A stretch of DNA of 64,000 nucleotides from VAZQ01 sp963721005. Its GTDB lineage: Bacteria; Pseudomonadota; Alphaproteobacteria; Rhizobiales; Xanthobacteraceae. Positions 24,374-31,767 of the stretch are shown here, one piece after another. Under the pieces are notes generated by a model. That model worked only from the letters and a program-made list of their open reading frames with translations. It did no database searches and had not been told where the DNA came from. Every line of letters begins with the position of its first letter. Positions within the stretch are counted from its first letter, which is position 1. The DNA is taken from assembly GCA_963721005.1 (NCBI GenBank), contig CAVRHR010000003.1, positions 1,302,001-1,366,000 on the forward strand. The letters run 5' to 3'. The position numbers and the translations under genes were made by a program.

Positions 24374-25420
24374 ATGACGACATGGAATTTACTGGCCGCG
24401 GCCCTATCGCTCTGCCTGGCGCCATTCGCCGGCGGGGGCGCGCATGCCGAAACCAGCGACGACTATCGGCTGTCCGGCCCGGCGGTCCACGGCAACCTCG
24501 CGATCTATTTCGTGCACGGCCAATCCCGCGGCGGCCCGATCCCGCTCACGCTCGCGGAGGCGCTCGTCAAGAAGACCATCGAGGTGCGCGAGATCGGCCA
24601 GGTCAACGAGCTGCAGGTCGAGAACATCGGGGCTGAGGAGATATTCATCCAGGCCGGCGATATCGTGAAGGGCGGCCAGCAGGACCGCGTGCTCAGCGTG
24701 AGCCTGGTGCTCGAGCCCCATTCCGGGCCGCTCAAGATCGCCTCGTTCTGCGTCGAGCAGGGTCGCTGGTCGGCACGCGGCAGCGAGGACGTGGCCAGGT
24801 TCTCGAGCGCGAACGCGGCGCTGCCTTCGCGCGCCGCCAAGGTCGAGATGGCCGGCGTCCCGCCAAAGACCGCCGGCGCCGATGCGGCGACCGTGAGCAA
24901 GCGCCAGCAGGAAATCTGGAAGAAGGTGACGGAAATCCAGGGCAAGCTGTCGAGCAGCCTGGGTGCGCCGGTCGCCGCCGCGCCCTCGCGCACCAGCCTG
25001 CAGCTGGCGCTAGAGAACGGCGGCCTCGAGCGCGCGCAAGCCGAATACGTCAAGGAGCTGCAGCCGCTCGGCGAGAAGGACGCCGACATCGTCGGCTACG
25101 TGTTCGCGGTCAACGGCAAGATCAACAGCGCCGACATCTATCCGTCCAACGGCCTGTTCCGGAAGATGTGGCCCAAGCTGTTGCGCGCCAGCGTGACCGA
25201 AGCGCTGGGCGAGCGCGACGGCACCGCCCAGCCGGCACCGCCGGTCGCGGACGCGAACAGCTTCCTGGCCCGCCCGGCCGACGCCCGCACCGTCGAGAAG
25301 GACGCCGGATCCGGCGGCCGCATCGAGATGCGCGACAGCGCCAAGATGTTGTTCATGGAAGCGAAGCCCGCGGCAGCACCGGCGAGCGCCTGGGTGCATC
25401 GCAATTATCTGGCCAAGTGA
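24374..25420 (+). CDS. Secreted ARPP-1 family protein
   Basis: 348 residues from ATG 24374 with AGGAG seven bases upstream. A signal peptide covers about residues 1-26 (hydrophobic L-L-A-A-A-L-S-L-C-L-A, ending A-H-A). The mature protein has the ARPP-1 domain pattern: N-L-A-I-Y-F-V-H-G, an E-A-L-x-K-K-T-I-E-V-R-E block, I-Q-A-G-D-I-V-K-G-G-Q-Q-D-R near 94-107 and F-C-V-E-Q-G-R-W near 129-136. The biochemical function of this domain is not established. Divergent from the sigma factor, across a 198-base region with direct repeats, it may be the regulated output of that system. Confidence 0.82.
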   Translation: MTTWNLLAAALSLCLAPFAGGGAHAETSDDYRLSGPAVHGNLAIYFVHGQSRGGPIPLTLAEALVKKTIEVREIGQVNELQVENIGAEEIFIQAGDIVKGGQQDRVLSVSLVLEPHSGPLKIASFCVEQGRWSARGSEDVARFSSANAALPSRAAKVEMAGVPPKTAGADAATVSKRQQEIWKKVTEIQGKLSSSLGAPVAAAPSRTSLQLALENGGLERAQAEYVKELQPLGEKDADIVGYVFAVNGKINSADIYPSNGLFRKMWPKLLRASVTEALGERDGTAQPAPPVADANSFLARPADARTVEKDAGSGGRIEMRDSAKMLFMEAKPAAAPASAWVHRNYLAK

Positions 25421-25508
25421 CGGCCGGATGAAGCGGCGCCGCCTCGGTTTCCATCCCCCGGGGCGGCGCCGCACTTGCCATTGCGGCGATACTCGCTGCG
25501 ACCCGAGA

Positions 25509-25706
25509 TCAGCGGCGGCACATGGCGAGCCGGCACGGATAGAGCCGGCCGCGATGGCTGGCGACAAAGGCCGAGAAGCCGTGCGTCCCCGTCGGGGCAT
25601 GAAATCCCGGTGGCAGGGGTTGCGGGTTGAGCGCCAGCGCGGGCGTGGCGAGGGCGAACGACAAGGCGAAGATTCCCGACAGCAAGGGCGATGTTGCGCG
25701 TTTCAT
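25509..25706 (-). CDS. Small secreted protein with L-N-P-Q-P-L-P-P-G motif
   Basis: 65 residues from ATG 25704-25706, with AAGGAG eight bases upstream, which strongly supports translation. Residues 1-25 form a signal peptide (F-A-L-S-F-A-L-A-T-P-A-L-A). The mature peptide begins L-N-P-Q-P-L-P-P-G, a motif I recognise from short hypothetical proteins of Bradyrhizobium-like bacteria, and continues with a short basic, cysteine-containing tail. Mature size would be about 40 residues. No function is known; a periplasmic or surface peptide is likely. Confidence 0.65.
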   Translation of the reverse strand: MKRATSPLLSGIFALSFALATPALALNPQPLPPGFHAPTGTHGFSAFVASHRGRLYPCRLAMCRR

Positions 25707-25819
25707 GACCGATCTCCTTCGCGGACGAGGCGGCGAGGCGCTCGCCCCCGATCATGGGTCGCACGGGCCGGCTCAAGGTTTGCGGCTCGATTGCGCAAAC
25801 GACCATTGTGTGACGGCGA

Positions 25820-26599
25820 TCACGCCGGCTGGGAGATGTATGGCGCAGCCGCCCGGGCGGCCGATTCGGCTAGTCGGTCAGCCAATGGGCGCAACCGGCT
25901 TCTCTCGCCCAATAGTCCCAGCCGCGGCGCATGGCGTTCGAACTCGGGATCGATGGCGAGGCGCGCCCGCGACTCGCCCGCGGAAATGCCGACGATCTTG
26001 CCGAATGGCGTCGCGGCGGCAAGCGCCCGTGCATTTCTCGGAAGATAGATCGACATTCGCACCACATCGTTGAGGCTCCGCCCGGTCGCCACGAAACCAA
26101 TGCCGCGCAGCAGCACCACGCGATCGGATTTCAGACACTTGGCCAAGTCCCGTCCGCGCTCGAGCGTGCTGACCGACAGATCGGTATCATCGCCGAATTT
26201 GCCGGCCATATCCCACGCCGCGACATGCGTCCCCATGTCTCCGACCGAGGCGATGACGGGCCGCAGCGCCGATCGCGCGACGCCAAACGGCAGCAAGTCC
26301 TCGGAGCGCGCGAACAGCACCGCATGGATGTCGGGGCGGGCCGCGAGCACCGCGCCATGCACGAACCGCTCGCTGCACGGCGCGCGGGTGTCGGCGGCGA
26401 CCAGACCGCCGTCGAGCGTGAACTCGAGGATGTCGTCGGGCTCGACCAACGCGGGGCTGCGCGCACGCGCCAGCAGAAACCGGTTCGGATCGTCGGGATG
26501 ACGCAGGCTGACGTGACCATCCTCATCGAAGATGCCCTGCCGCGCCAAAATACGATTTGCCACCGCGAGCTCGTTCCTGGCGCGCTGCGATAGAGTCAT
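25820..26599 (-). CDS. Class II aldolase/adducin-like protein lacking metal-ligand histidines
   Basis: 259 residues from ATG 26597-26599, two bases after the true stop of the CtaA-like gene. The fold is recognisable from R-N-E-L-A-V-A-N-R-I-L-A-R-Q-G-I-F near the start, G-H-V-S-L-R and a late R-S-L-N-D-V-V block. Active enzymes have an H-x-H pair after a D-x-x-x-V strand and another histidine in N-H-G. Here these positions read L-F-A-R-S near residue 102 and L-R-G-I-G-F near 162, so the catalytic metal site seems lost. The intact paralogue at 32980 keeps both motifs. Structural or altered function, or gene decay next to a frameshifted neighbour. Confidence 0.78.
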   Translation of the reverse strand: MTLSQRARNELAVANRILARQGIFDEDGHVSLRHPDDPNRFLLARARSPALVEPDDILEFTLDGGLVAADTRAPCSERFVHGAVLAARPDIHAVLFARSEDLLPFGVARSALRPVIASVGDMGTHVAAWDMAGKFGDDTDLSVSTLERGRDLAKCLKSDRVVLLRGIGFVATGRSLNDVVRMSIYLPRNARALAAATPFGKIVGISAGESRARLAIDPEFERHAPRLGLLGERSRLRPLADRLAESAARAAAPYISQPA

Positions 26600-26601
26600 T
26601 G

Positions 26602-27679
26602 TTATTGGTCCGCTCGCGGCATCGCGCGGCCCGGGCCCAAGAGCACGAACGCACCCGCCAGCAGGAGGATGGCGCCGACCTCGTGCAGGAAAGAAGCCAC
26701 GGCCGAGCCGCCCAGCACCAGCGTCGCGAACTCCAGCCGCCATCTGGGCGGTCATGAGGGCGAGCAGCGCAACCGCGCCCGCGCGGCAGCGGCCGGCCCG
26801 GATCAGGTTGGCGATCAGCGCCACCCACAGACCGATCGACAGTATCCGATGCACCAACTGGATCATGTATTGATTGAACGTGAAATTGAGCCACCAGGGC
26901 GCATAAGCGGTGAGGCTGTCGAGCGGCGGCAGCACGCCGGCCTCGTAGCCCGGGAAGCCGCGCCACACCGATATGGCGTCGCGCGAAGCAAACAAAGCGC
27001 CGGAGCTGAGATCGAGAATGAGCAAGGCGATCCAGAGCGACCCGGCGCGGCCCCATGACGATGGCCGGGCGACAGGGGTCGGCGGCGCGACGACGGAGGC
27101 CATGACCAGCGCCAGCGCGACGCCGGCGAAAGTCATGTCGAGGGCGTGCCGATACTGTCCGGTGTTGTAGCGCGCCAAGTCCGCGACCCTAGCGATCGTG
27201 AGGTCGAGGCACCAAACGGCGGCCAGATAGCCCAGCCCGAGGAGACAGAGTGCGCCGTGGCGCTTCACGGCAAAGCTATATTCGGGCAGCAGGCCGGCGA
27301 CCAGAAATCCGGAACCGAAGGTGCCGGCCAGCAGCAGCGTGCTGCCGCGGCGCAGCCATTCCCACCAATACAGCAGCTGGAATTGCGCGAGATTTTCCGA
27401 GCCGCCGCAGGCCGCAAAGACCGGATCCTGCTGGTGCCGCACAAAGGCGGCGAACCAGGCCTGCTGGTCGAGCGGGGGAACGAGATCGACCGGCGGGGCG
27501 ATGGCGAACAGGCCGGGGGTAAACCGGTTCTCGATCCCCAGGAGCAGAACCGCGAGGCCGAGCACCGCCAGGATCAGGAAATAGATCCGCACCGCGAGCG
27601 CATTGGCCTGCACGGCCGAGGACGGCGCATCCGATGATGTGCCGGCGGACGACCAGACCAGGTGCTCTGCAATCGCCAT
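26602..27679 (-). pseudogene. COX15/CtaA-like haem A synthase family membrane protein, frameshifted
   Basis: Translation from ATG 27677-27679 runs through about eight hydrophobic segments to M-T-A-Q-M-A near 26740; the expected C-terminus (A-T-L-V-L-G-G-S-A-V-A-S-F-L-H-E then a helix and a stop at 26602-26604) lies in another frame, so a single-base change near 26733-26740 breaks the gene. Family traits are W-W-E-W near residue 115, a Q-F-Q-L-L-Y segment before it, and F-N-Q-Y-M-I-Q-L-V-H-R near 275-285. The first haem-ligand histidine expected after W-W-E-W is replaced (L-R-R-G-S). Only two bases separate its end from the aldolase-like gene, so they form an operon. Confidence 0.72.
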
Positions 27680-27789
27680 GCGCGACGTCCGGGCAAGAGT
27701 GGGCGGGTGCCCTCGACGGACCGCCCCGACCACGAGCGGCGCGCCGGTGCCAACTCTATATGCACCCCGGACATTTGTCCGGGTTACGC

Positions 27790-28161
27790 CTAGCGGCCGG
27801 CGGCGCACAAAGGCTCGACCCGACCCTTGGCATAGTCCCGAGCCGAGAAATCGATCTTGGCAGCACCTGACGCAGCGACGACGAAGGCGCCAAACGACGT
27901 ATATCGATCATAGAGCTGGGTCGCCGTCATGCCCGGCCGGTACTCCTCCGCCGGTGATTGATTCACCAGCCTGCGATAAGCCGCGATGGCGTCCTCGGCC
28001 GTCGCAAAGGTTCCGTATTCCCGACGCTCGTCCTCCACCATGTAGCGGAAGTTTGTCGTCCACCATTGCCGTGTATCGCGACATTCAGGATGTCCCAGGC
28101 GCCCCACCTGACAATGAGCGTCTACGCGCGGACCGGGCCGGTCAAGCGGCCCGATGAGCAA
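27790..28161 (-). CDS. Small protein of unknown function
   Basis: Up to 123 residues; the start is uncertain, with ATG 28039-28041 giving 83 residues and a likely core beginning a few residues before it. The segments E-Y-G-T-F-A-T-A-E-D-A-I-A-A-Y-R, Y-R-P-G-M-T-A-T-Q-L-Y and F-S-A-R-D-Y-A resemble a family of short hypothetical proteins in Rhizobiales with E-E-A-I...P-G-M-T-A...F-S-A-W-D-Y-A spacing. No signal peptide or membrane segment. It lies upstream of the CtaA-like gene on the same strand, next to an AT-rich region. Confidence 0.55.
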   Translation of the reverse strand: MLIGPLDRPGPRVDAHCQVGRLGHPECRDTRQWWTTNFRYMVEDERREYGTFATAEDAIAAYRRLVNQSPAEEYRPGMTATQLYDRYTSFGAFVVAASGAAKIDFSARDYAKGRVEPLCAAGR

Positions 28162-28803
28162 TGCAACAAATAACTTTTATGTACCATAAATATAATTCAA
28201 ATGTATCCGTATGCGGATACGGCTTGGCACAATTCCACCAAACGGAGACCGTTTCGCCTCCGATATTCGCCCGAACGATCAAAAATACCCATGTTGCTCA
28301 ATGCATTTCCGGCAAGCGATTGCCCTCCCGACTGGAACACTGCCTTCGTAAGTATTTTTTCTTCCCAGGTTGTTTCTTAATTACATTACGTGATTTTTAT
28401 TTTAGATTGAAGCTCCGTTCCAAGCTGGGCCAGTTGAGGTGGCCCGCAGCGATGGTGGCCATGTCGCAGGGCAGCAGCAAGCTTCCGGTGGGCATCAGGG
28501 CGCGCGCTCGACGATCCTCGTCGGGTCGGGTGGTCGCGGCCAAGCCAGTGGTCGGTGGCCGGGCCGCCCTTGGCCTCCGCCCGGTTCAGCCGCCGGGCAC
28601 CGACGCGGGCAGCGCTCCGGACTCGCGGAGCTACCTGCAATGGGCCGCATTCGCGACCGGAAACCAGGATGAGGATGGCACGTTCGGTGCCTACTTCGTC
28701 AACGAGCTGCCGGCCGGCGCGAGCCGCTACACTTGGACCCCCGCCGCAGACCGATAGGGCTGAACCCGCGCGCCGCGCGGGCCCGTGGCTGCACGGGCGG
28801 CGG
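28162..28803. other. AT-rich intergenic region without a recognisable gene
   Basis: The first 270 bases (to about 28430) are much richer in A+T than the surroundings, with runs such as ATAAATATAATTCAAATG. The rest returns to high GC. Open frames on both strands exist but their translations resemble no protein family and have no convincing ribosome binding site. Possible remnant of a transferred segment. Confidence 0.5.
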
Positions 28804-29901
28804 CTACTTGCCGGCCACCGGCCGGTAGGGTCCCAGTTGCTTGACCGCCGCCTGCACGAACGAGCCGTCCACCACACCGTCGGCGCTCACGTCCTTGACC
28901 TCGATCAGGCCGAGCTCGCGGAAGAACGCCAGATCGCGCTTGAGGCCGGCGAGATTGACCTCGCCGTTCGGATTGACGGCGCTCGGGATGATGCGCCGGA
29001 ACATGGCTTCGTCCTTGGTCGAGGTGTATTTGGTGAGGATCGGGATGACCTTGTCGGCCGCCGGTCCGGCCAGCCGGCCGTCCTTCAAGGCGTCGTTGTA
29101 GAGCCGCACGCCGCGGATATAGGCGCGCATGAAGCGCTCCGCCACGTCGCGCCGGCTCTTGATGAAGCGCTCGGAATAGAACACGACCGCGGTCTGCTGG
29201 TCCGGATAGGTGACGTCGTTGCCGACGATGCGCACCGCGGCGCCCTGCTCGATCTCGAGCGTCATGGTCGGCTCGTTGCTGATAGCGGCATCGATCCCCT
29301 TGTTCAAGAACGCCGGCAGATGCTCGGGAAAGCCGATATAGACCACATCCACATCGCTGTATTTGAGCCCACCGGCCTTGAGCGTCTCGTTGAGCGCGGA
29401 CGCGGTGCCGGTGCCGGGCGCCGCGATCGCGACCTTCATTCCCTTGAGATCGGCAACCGATTTGAAGCGACGGGAGTCGACCAGATCCTTGCGCACCATC
29501 AGGGATGAATAGCCGTAGCCGGGCTTCATGGAGCTCTGATCGGCCACGATCCTGGTGTTGATGCCGCGCCCGATGGAATTGTAGAAGCCGGCCGATACCG
29601 TGCCGCCGCCGACGTCGAGATCGCCGACCCCGAGCGGCGCCATCATCTGGGCCGCCGAATTGAACGGCGTCATGGCGACCTCGATGCCCTCGTCGCGGAA
29701 ATATCCCATGGCGTCGGCCACGTAATAGCCGACGTCGCTCATGGTGCGGGCGATTCCGATCCGCACTTGCTCGGCGGCGGAGGCCGCGGACGACGCGAGC
29801 CCGAGTGCCAGGCATCCGGCGAGGAGACCTGCGGCCGCAACTCGCCGGCGGCGCGCGTTTCGCTGCGGTGGCTTGTTTGGCTCGAGCACGTGGTCCTGCA
29901 T
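28804..29901 (-). CDS. NitT/TauT-type ABC transporter substrate-binding protein
   Basis: 365 residues from ATG 29899-29901, with GAGGTGAG upstream; the in-frame ORF continues upstream but lacks family-like sequence. The basic N-terminus followed by V-A-A-A-G-L-L-A-G-C-L-A-L-G-L-A and S-A-A-S-A-A is a signal peptide. The mature part has V-R-I-G-I-A near the start, G-Y-Y-V-A-D-A-M-G-Y-F-R-D-E-G-I-E-V and D-L-D-V-G-G-G-T-V-S, the signature of SsuA/NMT1-like receptors for nitrate, sulfonates or thiamine precursors. No permease or ATPase gene adjoins. Ligand unknown. Confidence 0.88.
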   Translation of the reverse strand: MQDHVLEPNKPPQRNARRRRVAAAGLLAGCLALGLASSAASAAEQVRIGIARTMSDVGYYVADAMGYFRDEGIEVAMTPFNSAAQMMAPLGVGDLDVGGGTVSAGFYNSIGRGINTRIVADQSSMKPGYGYSSLMVRKDLVDSRRFKSVADLKGMKVAIAAPGTGTASALNETLKAGGLKYSDVDVVYIGFPEHLPAFLNKGIDAAISNEPTMTLEIEQGAAVRIVGNDVTYPDQQTAVVFYSERFIKSRRDVAERFMRAYIRGVRLYNDALKDGRLAGPAADKVIPILTKYTSTKDEAMFRRIIPSAVNPNGEVNLAGLKRDLAFFRELGLIEVKDVSADGVVDGSFVQAAVKQLGPYRPVAGK

Positions 29902-30060
29902 CTTGATTCTCACCTCAAAGCGGCGCGACCGCTTGATTGCAGCTTCGCCGCGGCACCTGAAACTTGTAGCATCAAGGGAATCGGCTGTCATGCGACCCGG
30001 AAGCGCACGCCCCACTTGGCGGTGAGCCCCCTGGTCGCATCCGGGCGACCGATTTAGTAC

Positions 30061-30089
30061 TTGATACGTATTGCGTATCAAGCTATGGT
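30061..30089 (+). promoter_or_regulatory. higBA promoter with perfect palindrome
   Basis: TTGATACG-TATTG-CGTATCAA (30061-30081) is a perfect 8-base inverted repeat. TTGATA (30061-30066) and TATGGT (30084-30089) are 17 bases apart, a good housekeeping promoter. The palindrome overlaps the -35 and spacer, as expected for an operator bound by the HigA antitoxin, 24 bases upstream of the higB start. Confidence 0.7.
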
Positions 30090-30104
30090 GGGCTGCGAGG
30101 ACAC

Positions 30105-30386
30105 ATGATCGGATCGATCAAATGCGTGGAAACCCGGCGCATTTGGCAGGGCGAATCAAGCCGGAAATTTCCGGGCGAAATTCATGACCGGGCCCTACGC
30201 AAGCTGCGCCAGCTCGATGCCGCGACGACGTTGGATGATCTGCGAAATCCGCCGGGCAATCGGCTGGAGATGCTCAAGGGCAGTCGCATCGGCCAGATGA
30301 GCATCCGGATCAACAACCAGTGGCGGATCTGCTTTCGGTGAGTCGACCACGCGGCGTGGGACGTTGAGATCGTGGACTATCACTGA
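30105..30386 (+). pseudogene. higB: HigB/RelE-type toxin, truncated by an in-frame TGA
   Basis: The reading frame from ATG 30105 gives 78 residues with the HigB pattern (R-A-L-R-K-L-R-Q-L-D-A-A near 30, L-E-M-L-K-G near 54, I-R-I-N-N-Q-W-R-I-C-F-R near 67-78) and then stops at TGA 30339-30341. The same frame continues with fourteen more codons ending D-V-E-I-V-D-Y-H and a TGA at 30384-30386, exactly the normal HigB C-terminus. A tryptophan usually follows C-F-R or C-F-x, so TGG to TGA is the simplest explanation. HigB toxins are ribosome-dependent mRNA interferases; this copy probably lacks the C-terminal strand needed for activity unless the stop is read through. Confidence 0.82.
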
Positions 30387-30413
30387 AGCTTCGGCGTTAC
30401 GGAGGACATGGTC

Positions 30414-30716
30414 ATGGCACGGCTTCGCAACCCCCATCCGGGCGAAATTCTGAAAGAAGAGTTTCTCAACGAGATCGGCATGAGCCAGAATCAGCTCGCT
30501 CAGGCGATCGGTGTTCCGGGCAATCGCATCCATGCGATCGTCAATGGAACTCGCAATATTACCGGCGATACGGATCTGCGACTATGCAGGTTCTTCGGCT
30601 TGTCGGAAGGTTATTTCCTGCGGCTGCAGAACACCCATGATACGCTGGAAGCCAAACGCCGCATCGGAGCGCAGATCGCCAAGATCAAGCCCTACCGGCC
30701 TGACAAGGCGGCCTAG
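30414..30716 (+). CDS. higA: HigA antitoxin, HTH-type
   Basis: 100 residues from ATG 30414, which is eight bases after GGAGG; ATG 30408 is too close to it. The N-terminal H-P-G-E-I-L-K-E-E-F is the hallmark of HigA/VapA-type XRE antitoxins, followed by a helix-turn-helix M-S-Q-N-Q-L-A-Q-A-I-G-V-P-G-N-R-I-H near 23-40 and R-N-I-T-G-D-T-D-L-R-L. It would neutralise HigB and repress the operon through the palindrome at 30061. The gene is intact although its toxin is truncated, as expected if loss of the toxin is tolerated but the regulator persists. Confidence 0.92.
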   Translation: MARLRNPHPGEILKEEFLNEIGMSQNQLAQAIGVPGNRIHAIVNGTRNITGDTDLRLCRFFGLSEGYFLRLQNTHDTLEAKRRIGAQIAKIKPYRPDKAA

Positions 30717-30861
30717 CAGGTCGTTGAAAAGCGGTTTTTTTTCGGCACGGATGTGATCCAGCGAAGCCTGAAAAACCGGACGCGCGAGACTCGCCGGACG
30801 TCGGCATGACCAAGGCAGCATCAATCAAGCGAGCGGACCGCTGCAATCTCCGGGAATCGTC

Positions 30862-31737
30862 ATGGCACAACCCCGCTTCGATCGTGCAGCCGAGGATATC
30901 GGCAACATCGTGGGTCTCGGGCACGTCAACACCGCCATCCCGCGGCAGCGCCTGTCCACGCTGTTCTACGTGACCGGGCTCGGGCTCACCCGCGATCCGT
31001 TCATCAATACCGGCATCGACAACATGTGGATCAATGTCGGGCAGAGCCAGTTCCATCTCCCGACCGGCCGGATCGAGGTCTTGCGCGGCATCACCGGCCT
31101 GGTGCTGCCGGACCGCGCGGCCCTGCTCGAGCGGCTGGCGGCGGTGCGCGCCCCGCTCGCCGGCACCGGCTTCGATTTCCGCGAGCGCAACGATTGCGTC
31201 GAGACCGTCTCGCCCTGGGGCAACCGCATCCATTGCCATGCGCCCGACCCGGAACGGTTCGGCCCGCTCATGCTCGGCATGCCCTATGTGCAATTCGACG
31301 TGCGGCCCGGCACCGCCGAGGGGATTTCGCGCTTCTACGGCGAGGTGCTGGCGGCGCCGGCCGAGCTCATCGACGACGCCGGCGGACGGCGCGCCCGCGT
31401 CACGGTCGGGGCCAAGCAGTATTTCGTGTTTCGCGAGACCGACACCCCGGAGCCCGCCTTCGACGGTCATCACGTGCAGATCGACGTGGCGGATTTCTCC
31501 GGGCCGCACCGCCGCCTCCACAAGCTCGGCCTCATCACCGAGGAGAGCAGCCAGCACCAGTACCGCTTCAAGGACATCGTGGATCCGGATACCCGGCACG
31601 TGCTGTTCACCATCGAGCACGAGGTGCGCAGCATGCAGCACCCGATGCATGCCCGCGCGCTGGTCAACCGCAATCCGGCGCAGACCGGCATGAGCTACCG
31701 GAGCGGCCGCGACAGCCTGCCGTGGTCGATGGAATAG
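30862..31737 (+). CDS. VOC family protein
   Basis: 291 residues from ATG 30862, with GGGAATC upstream. Two vicinal-oxygen-chelate modules are visible: the first begins G-L-G-H-V-N-T-A-I near residue 18 and the second M-P-Y-V-Q-F-D-V near 140. Candidate metal ligands are the histidine in G-H-V-N, a histidine in G-H-H-V-Q-I-D-V near 203 and glutamate in F-T-I-E-H-E-V near 252. The layout resembles extradiol dioxygenases or methylmalonyl-CoA epimerase-like proteins, but the exact reaction cannot be assigned. It converges with a Bug receptor gene 30 bases downstream. Confidence 0.8.
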   Translation: MAQPRFDRAAEDIGNIVGLGHVNTAIPRQRLSTLFYVTGLGLTRDPFINTGIDNMWINVGQSQFHLPTGRIEVLRGITGLVLPDRAALLERLAAVRAPLAGTGFDFRERNDCVETVSPWGNRIHCHAPDPERFGPLMLGMPYVQFDVRPGTAEGISRFYGEVLAAPAELIDDAGGRRARVTVGAKQYFVFRETDTPEPAFDGHHVQIDVADFSGPHRRLHKLGLITEESSQHQYRFKDIVDPDTRHVLFTIEHEVRSMQHPMHARALVNRNPAQTGMSYRSGRDSLPWSME

Positions 31738-31767
31738 ATGGGGCGTAGGGACGCGCGGTCGCCCGCG

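Noticed and set aside
25820..27808. Apparent CtaA-aldolase fusion protein of 662 residues
   Set aside because: The apparent fusion is created by the frameshift near 26736. The real CtaA C-terminus and stop lie in another frame, and the aldolase-like gene has its own ATG two bases later.
28386..28877. Minus-strand frame at the start of the NitT/TauT gene region
   Set aside because: R/S/G-rich, overlaps the receptor C-terminus in another frame, no start signal.
30717..30760. Terminator after higA suggested by the run of eight T
   Set aside because: The T run follows AAAAGCGG without a stable GC-rich stem in front of it; left unannotated.
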